Assembly: GCA_040437565.1 (NCBI GenBank)
Contig: JBDOQK010000004.1
Location: forward strand, 124,001-188,000
DNA from: Albugo candida
Lineage: Eukaryota > Oomycota > Peronosporomycetes > Albuginales
Length of the DNA stretch: 64,000 nucleotides
Direction: 5' to 3'
Shown: positions 11,149-20,711 of the stretch, in pieces
Layout of the letters: every line of letters starts with the position of its first letter
Position numbering within the stretch: position 1 is the stretch's first letter
Translations under genes and position numbers: made by a program
Notes under the pieces: model-generated
What the model saw: the letters and a program-made list of their open reading frames with translations, nothing else
Told to the model about the DNA's origin: nothing
The model's database searches: none

Positions 11149-11635
11149 ATGTCGCCTGCAATTCGGTCCATTTCCGAGTATTCTGACGAAGAGCTGTATG
11201 AACTGTTGTATTATCTAAAGCAATGTAATGAAAGCGCGCCCGAGGAAATGCGACTCCTTCTTCAAGAACAGCCTGAATTCACACGTGCGATTGCTCAGGC
11301 TCAGCTTCGTTTAGGACAAGTCAAACCGCCACCCGTTCCATTAGGCGCGCAAAGCGATGTCTCGGCATCGCAAAAAGAAGCTCACACGTCGAAAAAGAAC
11401 TCACAAAAAAACGCATGTGCCTCAAAGGTACGTTATCGCACTGAAATCTCTTTAATGTGACGCAGAAAGTGTTTAGGACGATACAAAGAGTTTTCTCCAA
11501 GAGCTCGATCCCGAGCAGCAGCAGCTGCTTGAGGAGATTCAGAATCTAGCACCCGAAGTGATCCAGTCACTTCCAGCGCAAGAGCGTCATCAGATTATGG
11601 AATTGCGTGAGGCAATGGGACTACCGCCCGTGTAA
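11149..11635 (+). CDS. CstF64-like protein: hinge and C-terminal domain without RRM
   Basis: Two exons, 11149-11427 and 11477-11635 (49-nt intron, phase 0), give 145 aa. Residues about 15-60 match the CSTF2 hinge (ELYELLYYLKQCN, then APEEMRLLLQEQPEFTRAIA). In animals this helix bundle binds CstF77 and symplekin. The last 50 residues match the CstF C-terminal three-helix domain (SLPAQERHQIMELREAMGLP), which contacts Pcf11. The usual N-terminal RRM that binds the GU-rich downstream element is absent. No RRM-coding exon is visible upstream, where PARN starts on the other strand. So this is a small scaffold form, or the RRM is on another gene. Confidence 0.85.
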
Positions 11636-11654
11636 ACATCGACTTTGACAAATG

Positions 11655-13770
11655 TTAGAATTTAAAGTCTTTGTGCTTCTTGCTCTTTTCTGACTTGGAT
11701 TTTTTACTTTTTTTCGCGCTTTCCTGATCATCGTCTTCAGACTTAATTTTGGATGTCGGATCGACATCTTCGAATCGCCTCCGAACACGACCGGAGGCGC
11801 TCCTTATGCCACTTTCCGAGATTGTTGATGCGGTGCCTTCCACATTTGCATTTGCTGATGGAACCACATACGCATGTGCTGATCCGTACAAAGCTGTTCC
11901 GACGGATGCTTGTTGTTGTGGGAGGACGGTGTAGAGCTGTTGTGGCTGATCCGGGGTTTCAGTTCCGCTAATGCACAAATAGTTAGCATTATTATGGATC
12001 CCTTCTGAAAAATAGACTCACCGAATGCCTTTACGCAAATCAACGACGCCTGGTGTGGTCAGTCCCGAGGTGACACTTGAGATTCCATCAGTCAATGGGG
12101 TTTCCGTCCCAGTTGCGTCCATGTGTTCGGTAGTGATGACTTCATCGTTCTGCTCGGTAGTTTCATCCTCGCTTTGCTCATCTTGTTCTTCTTCGATTAC
12201 TATAATGATCGGAAAATCAGGCGAGTCCAAGACGCACCCGACAGCCCACTTACCTTCTGGTTCTTGTAGCTCACCCCAGCGTTCTCTTCCAATGCCCTCA
12301 ACCTTTACAGACCGCGATGATTAACGTTGATCTACAATATCAATCATTTTCGTACCAAGGTCCTCGTCTCGACGGCTTTTCCAAAGACATCCCCGTAAAG
12401 TGGAGCTCCAGTCTGACAAATCATAGTCACTTTCTGCATTAAAATAACAAGCTACTAGTACCTCATCCACTGGAGGTTTTCCCCATCCTCCAGGGTGATA
12501 TCCAAAGCTAGCACCTTCAGGAATAGGTGCATTCAAACCTGGGATTTTAAGGTTCGGGTAGGCTGGAGGTGGTCCGTAGCGTTGCATATTCAGCAGCCAA
12601 GGAGGTGGAACGCCTTCGACCATACCCAGTGCGTTCTACGTACTTTCTCTGAGACGTTTGAAAACAAAAATACGATGTATCTGACCTTGAGCTCACTAGA
12701 GAGTTGTCCCGGGATTTTAGACTTGAGCTTCACCTCAAACTCTTTCCCTTCAAAGTATCTACACAATGTGAATATAAGCCGAAGCGCTAAATCTGATGTT
12801 CTCACGCACAGATCGCCAAGAATGCTGAGGTCCGGTTTGGTTTGATATCGAAAAAACGCATCGTGCAACACTTGGTAGTCAATGTCGATTCTTCCCACTT
12901 TGGGCTGCATGCGTTCTCTTGATTTCTGTTTGCTTGTCTTTTTCGCATCTTCTTCGATGTCGACTCCACGTACATCAGCAATACCAGTGTGAGCAATGAA
13001 ATCTTTATGGAATAGGTCACATCGAAAATATTTGTAGAAAATGAGTAGTACTATGACCTGGTAGCATGAAAGGCTTTTTTTCGATTCCCCGTTTTCCTTG
13101 CAAGTACTTTCTCTTGTGACACCAATGTCTGGGAACGGGGATAGTATTTCGATATGATTTCAGATACACAAGAAAGCGTGGGTCAGCGGCAGTCACGTCA
13201 TGGGCCTACAATCATTCCGTCCTTAATTGAGCAGTAGTAAGAGGCTAGAATGCGCTGACCTCCACGACATCGGGAAAAGCAACGAGTTGCTTTAATTCCG
13301 CCACACTGAGTCGCTTCATCTTTTTGCGCTGTTTTCGAGAAGCAGGCGTTTGGCCATCTTCCGCATCCGCATCCAAAACACCATTTTTAAGGGATTCGCG
13401 AGCAACTGTGCTCTTTTCATCGTCATAATTCTATAGCGATTACAGACGGATTGTAAGTGCGTGCACATCAATACAGCGCATTAAATACTTCTTCATTGTC
13501 CAATGTCCCCATCAGTTCTTCTGCGGAAGAAAATTTTGAAAAAACTCGCATGAATTCAGTGTAGCTAGGATCATCATTTGACAACGCATTGAGCTCTTGC
13601 TTGAGATCAAGGCTCACGTATTCCACATCGATTGTGTCTTTTGGCAAGCTTTGGGGATTAGTATCAGCTGCCGGATCTTCTTCAGATTTGGTTTGGCTGG
13701 ACTGTTTTGCGAGCTTCTGCTTTAGTCGTCGTCGCTGATTTTTCGACAAAGGTGCTGGATTTATCGCCAT
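11655..13770 (-). CDS. SF3B2: Splicing factor 3B subunit 2 (SAP145)
   Basis: A U2 snRNP SF3b subunit that helps tether U2 near the branch point. About ten exons; clear ones are 13489-13770, 13260-13430, 13058-13205, 12810-13002, 12686-12758, 12462-12635, then short exons down to TAA at 11655. Conserved blocks run in family order: ADPRFLVYLKSYRNTIPVPR, then HWCHKRKYLQGKRGIEKKPF, then GRIDIDYQVLHDAFF, YFEGKEFE, and the PSP block VPPPWLLNMQRYGPPPAYPN with LKIPGLNAPIPEGASFGYH. The C-terminus ends KKHKDFKF. The start MAINPAPLSKNQRRRLKQK at 13770 is chosen over an upstream in-frame ATG at 13815. Only 63 nt separate it from the divergent ARMT1 start, so the two genes share a promoter region. Confidence 0.93.
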
Positions 13771-13833
13771 CCTTACTGCCGATGTGTTGACACCGAGCAC
13801 TAATAGAGAGCACATAGTACTTACTGTGGCATC

Positions 13834-15557
13834 ATGAACATCAGCTCGGAATACTGGAGTCTATTGCAGCAATATGAGTTGATATGGACTACTCGTAAAT
13901 GCGCTTTTGCCCACGATTCTTTCCGAAGCAGGCTTCCTGAATTGGTCAGAAGAGTGATTGAAAGGAATAGAACTCATCTGCCGCCAAAACAGTGTCAACT
14001 GCTTGCACAAATAACAACGGAGATGCAGCAAGACTATCCACTTTCTAATTCACTCTTATTGACACAATGTGGAGATTTAAACTCGCATGGGACCTATTTG
14101 AGCAAGCTGATTGAAAATGAAGAGTACACGTGGCTGAATGCCCCCTGGTTCCTTGCTGAGCTATACCTATTCTATTTGATTCTTGTCGTCACTGGGTACT
14201 TTGATACAGGCGTGGACCCATTCCATCCGCTGTACGTGTACTTCATGTGCGATACGATTGAATGTCTAGGATCAATTATGTTGATTTCTGGATAGCAAGT
14301 ACGATGAGCTGCAAGACACGACAGCATGGATGCTACTGGATACTGCACTCCTTGTCAGCGACCATGTCGAGTTGGGTACTTCCGAGAAGCTTTGCACCCT
14401 TCTCAAATTTGATTTGTGGGGAAATAAGGCGGATGGTTGCTACAAGCAAGTACAAGACACCATGAAAGGAGAGAACGCAACGCTTGCAATGGATGACGAA
14501 CTTATAATTGTCAACGATACCGACTGTGTGCTACAACATCTGCAACATGGTGATAACAGCAAGGAAATCCACTTTATCAATGATAATTGTGGTACGGAAC
14601 TCTTCATGGATCTTGTGCTTGCAGACTTCTTTCTCAGCAATGTACGTCAGAATCTCAGTCCCAGCAAATCCATCATGTCTCTCTTATAGATCGCGTGTTC
14701 AGCTGTTGTCTTCCATACCAAGCTGAACCCAATGTATATCTCTGATGCGATCCCCGACGATGTACTCGAGCACATACGTGAAATGCAGAAATCAGATCGT
14801 AAAGAGAACATCCAGCGTCTTGGTCATCGACTCTCGCAATATCTCAATAAAGGCTTATTGCGTTTACGTCCGGATATCTTCTGGAATCAGTACCGCTTTT
14901 ACTATGAAATGCCTACGGATTTGGTACAAGAATTCTCACCATCAAAAGTCAATCTTGTATTGATCAAAGGGGATCTTAATTATCGGCGATTACTGGGTGA
15001 TCGCATGTGGCCCGCCACTATCTCTATGCGTGCGGCTGTACCTTATTTCCCGGTCTCTTTTGTTGCGTTACGCACACTCAAATCGGATCCAATTGTTGGT
15101 ATCGACCTGAAAGTACTGTCATCTGTCACCTCTGACGTAGCTTGGAGAGTTAATGGCGTACGTGGTGTTATACAGAGNNNNNNNNNNNNNNNNNNNNNNN
15201 NNNNNNNNNNNNNNNNNNNNNNNNNNNNNNNNNNNNNNNNNNNNNNNNNNNNNNNNNNNNNNNNNNNNNNNNNNNNNGCCTACGGATTTGGTACAAGAAT
15301 TCTCACCATCAAAAGTCAATCTTGTATTGATCAAAGGGGATCTCAATTATCGGCGATTACTAGGTGATCGCATGTGGCCCGCCACTATCTCTATGCGTGC
15401 GGCTGTACCTTATTTCCCGGTCTCTTTTGTTGCCTTACGTACACTCAAATCAGATCCAATTGTTGGTATCGACCCGAAAGTACTGTCATCTGTCACCTCT
15501 GACGTAGATTGGAGAGTTAACGGCGTACGTGGTGTTATACAGAGTGTTCTTCACTGA
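13834..15557 (+). CDS. ARMT1/DUF89 damage-control phosphatase or protein-glutamate methyltransferase; 3' part duplicated by a gap
   Basis: The family comprises metal-dependent phosphatases that clear damaged phospho-metabolites; the human member is also reported as a PCNA carboxyl methyltransferase. Exons are 13834-14231, 14296-14641 and 14690 onward. Conserved parts are WLNAPWFLAELYLF, FINDNCGTELFMDLVLADF, VVFHTKLNPMYISDAIPDDV and LVLIKGDLNYRRLLGDRMWP, including the Asp-Asn pair that binds metal. A 100-N gap at 15178-15277 is flanked by a repeated 267-nt segment (14911-15177 and 15278-15544). With one copy removed the frame is intact and encodes 414 aa, ending GVIQSVLH at TGA 15557. The copies differ at about eight sites, including Leu/Pro and Ala/Asp changes, as expected for two alleles. 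Confidence 0.88.
14911..15544 (+). repeat. Allelic false duplication around gap 15178-15277
   Basis: Bases 14911-15177 and 15278-15544 are the same ARMT1 coding segment (267 nt each) on both sides of 100 N. By eye they differ at about eight positions, some silent and some not. This is best read as the ends of two haplotype contigs placed side by side, not as a tandem duplication. Confidence 0.88.
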
Positions 15558-16294
15558 TGGAGACACTTTAGGGAAACGTTGCACCAGAATCAGATTACAT
15601 AAAACATACACTCATATTTTTGATGTGATGCTGATTGGTTGATAATCATATACGAAACAAATTCAGTAGCACAGAGCACACACTCACCAAGAATGATTGT
15701 GACTTGTCTACTATTGTCGAAATAGCTTTCTAAAGAATTCAGTTGCGCCGAACTATGAACACGTGCTCGGTGCATAACGTGTCCACATTACAACTTGGAG
15801 ATCACATCTGTATCTGGGATAAGTCACGGTGGCCTTTTCGCTACACANNNNNNNNNNNNNNNNNNNNNNNNNNNNNNNNNNNNNNNNNNNNNNNNNNNNN
15901 NNNNNNNNNNNNNNNNNNNNNNNNNNNNNNNNNNNNNNNNNNNNNNNGACGTAGATTGGAGAGTTAACGGCGTACGTGGTGTTATACAGAGTGTTCTTCA
16001 CTGATGGAGACACTTTAGGGAAACGTTGCACCAGAATCAGATTACATAAAACATACACTCATATTTTTGATGTGATGCTGATTGGTTGATAATCATATAC
16101 GAAACAAATTCAGTAGCACAGAGCACACACTCACCAAGAATGATTGTGACTTGTCTACTATTGTCGAAATAGCTTTCTAAAGAATTCAGTTGCGCCGAAC
16201 TATGAACACGTGCTCGGTGCATAACGTGTCCACATTACAACTTGGAGATCACATCTGTATCTGGGATAAGTCACGGTGGCCTTTTCGCTACACA
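15501..16294 (+). repeat. False duplication around gap 15848-15947
   Basis: Bases 15501-15847 recur at 15948-16294 with no difference noticed, on both sides of 100 N. The unit spans the end of ARMT1, the intergenic region and the first codons of the LRAT gene. The ATG at 15755 is therefore a copy of the one at 16202. Confidence 0.9.
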
Positions 16295-17743
16295 CATCAC
16301 GGAATTGTGTATCAGATGGGAACATGTGCGGATAAAGTAGAAGTTGCTCATGTTTGGAGTGCAATCGCTGACTTTCGAAAGTCGCAAGCGGACTCACGAT
16401 TTCAAATAACTAGTCTTACAGAGTTTTTGAATCATCGTCCTCTGGACGACATGCGACGTGTTCAGTACAATTCTTCCATTATTGCGGATGCGTTCTCTCG
16501 ATTAGGTGAGGTACATCGCTCTCGAAGCGATATTCCACCGATAGTTTTGGCACGTTGCAATTTTCTACTAGGAATGGGAAGAGGCCATTTTGATATTTTA
16601 TCGTTAAACTGCGAGCACGTAGCGCTGTGGTGCAAAACCGGGATCATTTGGTCAAAGCAACTGTACAATAAAGCGACATTGAAAGCACCATTTTTGAAAT
16701 CAACATCGCAACAAGAAATCCAACGATTGATGAAGTTAGAAGGTCTAATACAAGGATATAAATCCGACGCAGAAAAGAGAAATAGAGAATTGCAAGCAAT
16801 GGATGGAAAGCGTGTTTTCCTACAAGTTGGCGACGCGAGATTTGTGAAATTATTGGGAAGATCGCTCTATGCCGTGCTTAACGATCCCAAAGAAACCGAT
16901 CCTATTTTTCGGCATCAACCAACAGCGTTTCGACTGAGTATAGACGTGACTTATTATAACTGCGTGCAGATAACCCTGGACGATCAAAGTACAGGTCATT
17001 GGCTTTGTTCTCGTTCACATTGTGTGAAGATGTTGAATCGACAGCCGTTTCATCGGCAGAGTCTGTTCAAATTTGAGTACGGATGGAATGGAGAGTTACA
17101 AAGTCGGCGCAATCGTCAATGGTACATCGGTGTNNNNNNNNNNNNNNNNNNNNNNNNNNNNNNNNNNNNNNNNNNNNNNNNNNNNNNNNNNNNNNNNNNN
17201 NNNNNNNNNNNNNNNNNNNNNNNNNNNNNNNNNCTAATACAAGGATATAAATCCGACGCAGAAAAGAGAAATAGAGAATTGCAAGCAATGGATGGAAAGC
17301 GTGTTTTCCTACAAGTTGGCGACGCGAGATTTGTGAAATTATTGGGAAGATCGCTCTATGCCGTGCTTAACGATCCCAAAGAAACCGATCCTATTTTTCG
17401 GCATCAACCAACAGCGTTTCGACTGAGTATAGACGTGACTTATTATAACTGCGTGCAGATAACCCTGGACGATCAAAGTACAGGTCATTGGCTTTGTTCT
17501 CGTTCACATTGTGTGAAGATGTTGAATCGACAGCCGTTTCATCGGCAGAGTCTGTTCAAATTTGAGTACGGATGGAATGGAGAGTTACAAAGTCGGCGCA
17601 ATCGTCAATGGTACATCGGTGTTCAAACTCGAGATGGTATGTTGCGGACCTACAATACAAGAGACAAAGCAGCGTACTTTAAGATCATAGCAGCTGATCC
17701 CGTTGACAAAAACGAAGTCTTGGTCGATGCAGAAAAGATCTAA
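16202..17743 (+). CDS. LRAT-domain (NlpC/P60-like) acyltransferase or thiol hydrolase
   Basis: Family members transfer or cleave acyl groups on lipids through a Cys-His pair. Single exon. The domain starts near residue 13 with LGDHICIWDKSRWPFRYTHH, which holds the catalytic His (HHGIVYQ). The catalytic Cys lies in LSLNCEHVALWCKTG (about residue 140). The C-terminal half has no recognised domain. A 100-N gap at 17134-17233 is flanked by a 389-nt repeat (16745-17133 and 17234-17622). Repeat plus gap is 489 nt, so the frame survives by accident; with one copy removed the protein is 350 aa. Start ATG 16202 (MNTCSVHNVSTLQLGDH) gives a normal lead-in. The second haplotype copy at 18061-18262 lacks the 17743 stop and runs five codons further. 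Confidence 0.8.
   Translation: MNTCSVHNVSTLQLGDHICIWDKSRWPFRYTHHGIVYQMGTCADKVEVAHVWSAIADFRKSQADSRFQITSLTEFLNHRPLDDMRRVQYNSSIIADAFSRLGEVHRSRSDIPPIVLARCNFLLGMGRGHFDILSLNCEHVALWCKTGIIWSKQLYNKATLKAPFLKSTSQQEIQRLMKLEGLIQGYKSDAEKRNRELQAMDGKRVFLQVGDARFVKLLGRSLYAVLNDPKETDPIFRHQPTAFRLSIDVTYYNCVQITLDDQSTGHWLCSRSHCVKMLNRQPFHRQSLFKFEYGWNGELQSRRNRQWYIGXXXXXXXXXXXXXXXXXXXXXXXXXXXXXXXXXXLIQGYKSDAEKRNRELQAMDGKRVFLQVGDARFVKLLGRSLYAVLNDPKETDPIFRHQPTAFRLSIDVTYYNCVQITLDDQSTGHWLCSRSHCVKMLNRQPFHRQSLFKFEYGWNGELQSRRNRQWYIGVQTRDGMLRTYNTRDKAAYFKIIAADPVDKNEVLVDAEKI
16745..17622 (+). repeat. False duplication around gap 17134-17233
   Basis: 389 nt of LRAT-gene coding sequence (16745-17133) recur at 17234-17622, on both sides of 100 N, with no difference noticed. 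An annotator would wrongly call a protein with an internal 130-residue tandem repeat here. Confidence 0.92.
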
Positions 17744-18468
17744 TTAGATACATATTAATGAAATATACAACAGGTCAGCGAGGGGGTTCCGCATGGAGAA
17801 GATCACTTACAGCCCGATTTTTAGATACACGTTGATGCAAGTACTTACAATTCTCTCATAAGCTCTTGCAACCAAAACTACCAAAACGATAAGCAGGACT
17901 GCATCACATGCTTTTGAGTCGAAATTCATAGTGGGCTACATTCATGGGCGGACGGAAGGCNNNNNNNNNNNNNNNNNNNNNNNNNNNNNNNNNNNNNNNN
18001 NNNNNNNNNNNNNNNNNNNNNNNNNNNNNNNNNNNNNNNNNNNNNNNNNNNNNNNNNNNNCAAATTTGAGTACGGATGGAATGGAGAGTTACAAAGTCGG
18101 CGCAATCGTCAATGGTACATCGGTGTCCAAACTCGAGATGGTATGTTGCGGACCTACAATACTAGAGACAAAGCAGCGTACTTCAAGATCGTAGCAGCTG
18201 ATCCCGTTGACAAAAACGAAGTCTTGGTCGATGCAGAAAAGATCTTACTAGATAAATATTAATGAGATATACAACAGGCCAGCGAGGGGGTTCCGCATGG
18301 AGAAGATCACCTACAACCCGATTTTTAGATACACGTTTCTTGATGCAAGTTCTTACAATTCTCTTATAAGCTCTTGCTACCAAAACTACCAAAACGATAC
18401 GCAGGACTGCATCACGTGCTATTGAGTCGAAGTTCATATTGGGCTACATTCATGGGCGGACGGAAGGC
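17568..18468 (+). repeat. Allelic false duplication around gap 17961-18060
   Basis: Bases 17568-17960 match 18061-18468 but with many SNPs and small indels, for example a 4-nt insertion near 18335. The second copy carries TTA where the first has the LRAT stop TAA. The copies look like two haplotypes. Confidence 0.85.
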
Positions 18469-18600
18469 AACATTGAGCGCGAAATAAAACTTGCGCAGGT
18501 TGTGGCTCCTACTTTCACGGCCATTTTCTAGGTAATAGTGATGGGACACCTGAGAGAATCCAGCAAAAGAGACATGACGTATCATGAGGGAAGTATGCAT
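18183..18600 (-). CDS. Possible small antisense gene with one membrane segment
   Basis: On the minus strand an open segment from ATG 18600 (MHTSLMIRHVSFAGFSQ) overlaps an open segment with a hydrophobic stretch (LRIVLVVLVARAYKRI) followed by a typical donor (in the other haplotype, GTAAGT at about nt 17850). It could be a two-exon gene antisense to the end of the LRAT gene. The hydrophobic segment is kept in both haplotype copies. No family is recognised and no complete model is possible, so it may be chance. Confidence 0.25.
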
Positions 18601-20660
18601 TTTCTATACCGGGAATGCTGGGACTATTTCTTAGCAATCTGATAAACCTTTGATGCTCTCAGGGCCATGATTGATAGCAACGCTGTATGTATCGTGGTAT
18701 AGGTAATGGCATCGATGATCAATCAGCTCAACAAAACAGCAGAGATATCACGATGCAGCGAATGACGTAAAAAAACGTATCAGGTTGTTGAAGCTGTCGA
18801 TGAAAGTCGCCTGTCAATACCCGGGTAACTGACAGATCTACATATAGACGGCTCTATCAGCTTCTTGAGAATGATGCCTCGAATGCTGTTTTTCAAGAAT
18901 TTCCGAAGATCATTCATGATACTAATGTATACTCAGACGCGGAAGATCAGATCTACAACTGTGCGACAATCTCCAAAATAGTGAGAACATTCGAGCAATT
19001 ATTTTTGGATCAACTGGAAGGATCGAGGTAGACCGACTGTTGACTACTATCCCTGAGAAAGAGCTTCAACACGACCAAGGCCAGAGTCACTTTGATTGAT
19101 GTTCCAAAATCCAAAGTTGTACGGGAAAGAGAAGGCAATGGGTAAGTTTAGAATTGCAATCATGGAAAATCATTTCGACTTTGCGTGTCGTGTCATTGAC
19201 AATATAAGTTCTAATAGCGTCTTTCGCGTGCACTGCACAGAGTCACCTGATAAAGTTTCTCCTTACCTGAACTGGATTTTTATACAGCTCGACTCAGATC
19301 TTCAGTTGATTTCGCGATGGGCCTATGCAAATATACGTGCACGTGAATGCCGTCATGATTGATTTTTAGATATATACATGGGATGTCCTTCCTAAAAGAG
19401 AATACTTCATTCTGATCACTCAATTACGATTATCCAAACTTCAGCTATCAGGACATCAAATCGCAACATGCGAATTAAGCTACGTGTGATTTTGCTTCGT
19501 TTCAACTCATCACATTTAAACATTACAATTGATGCTCTGACTGCACCAGTTTGCTTGTGCAATAACGCACTCCATGTATTTTTACACTCAGGGCTGCTGC
19601 TGAGCCGAATACAACTTTTCCAGATCACAGTTTCTCCATAGCTTGGAAGAAAATACGAACGGATGCAAGTAAGATTCCTGTCCTGTGCGAGTTAGAGTCT
19701 GAACGTACCGTTGCTGCCAGGAACTTTTGTTAATTAGCCTCTTGCTGCGTGGAAGTCTCTTGTATATTTGAGCATCAGGATCTCTACATTGGAGTCGTAT
19801 TTTGTCAGACCCAATAGTTGGCAATACTTACTTTCGCCGGTACGGCCACCATAGGTCGGGTTGCTATTTGATTCGATTCCCGGTAGGATGTGCCCCCGTA
19901 CAGCCACGGTGCATGTTGACAGGTTTCAGATGCTTATTTGGCCATTCTACATTCATTATACAACAAATTTATTGGAGGAATATCATGGACGGTAGCGTAT
20001 AGTATGTCTCGTGCGTCCCGTCAAGCTCGCTACCTCCAGCCTCGCTTGTATCACAAAAAATCAATAGAGAGATGGTAAGTGGCAGCGTGATGTTAATTGG
20101 AATATATGACCAGAATAAGTAATATCGGCTGCTAAATCGCTCGATAATGGATATACAACAAGCCCAAGGCATGCTGCATCCACGGGACATATTTTTTTTG
20201 ACAAGGAACTTGCAGAAGATATTGGACGATATCGATGATTTGTGTGCTGTGGATTCATGAAGTTTGTATTGGGAAATGGCGTATTTGCAGCGAAATTTGG
20301 ATTTTCTCCATTAATCTTTTACCTGCCTGAAGCAAACTAGTACTCTAATGGCGAGAGCCAATATCTTTTTTGCTCGCCTGATTTATCATACAACATTATC
20401 CAGAGCACGATTAATATTGATTAATAGCTTTGTGCTAGAAGCACGATTGAGCCTCCTGCTTTGCAACAGCAGTAAAATCACTAATCTTGTGATAATAAAA
20501 TCTTTCACTGACTCGCCAGTTCATCTTCACGGTGTAGGTAATTGGAGCGGTTCGGCTGGACCCTTAATCAATCAGTGCTCCTTTCAAGCGCTGCTTTGAG
20601 ACAATCGAGACCGTGCTCGCACCACACGGATGTATTGGAAGTTCATTTTAATAGCTAACG
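18601..20660. other. Gene-poor region
   Basis: About 2 kb with only short open frames on both strands and no recognisable domain, RNA gene or transposon coding motif. It separates the LRAT locus from the transposon island. Degenerate repeat remnants are possible but none could be named. Confidence 0.5.
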
Positions 20661-20711
20661 CATAGTGTTGGCGGTGGTAAAATGAATACTGTTTGTTCTT
20701 TGGACTGTTAA

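Noticed and set aside
16190-17743. A 517-residue LRAT protein with an internal 130-residue duplication.
   Set aside because: The duplicate units flank a 100-N gap and match over 389 nt with no difference noticed; this is an assembly artefact.
19096-19362. An 88-residue open frame in the gene-poor region.
   Set aside because: No recognisable domain, signal peptide or neighbouring exon.
19850-19910. A tRNA B-box-like string (GATTCGATTCCCGG) that might mark a tRNA or SINE.
   Set aside because: No matching A box, acceptor stem or anticodon loop could be folded upstream, and no poly(A) or repeat copy was seen.
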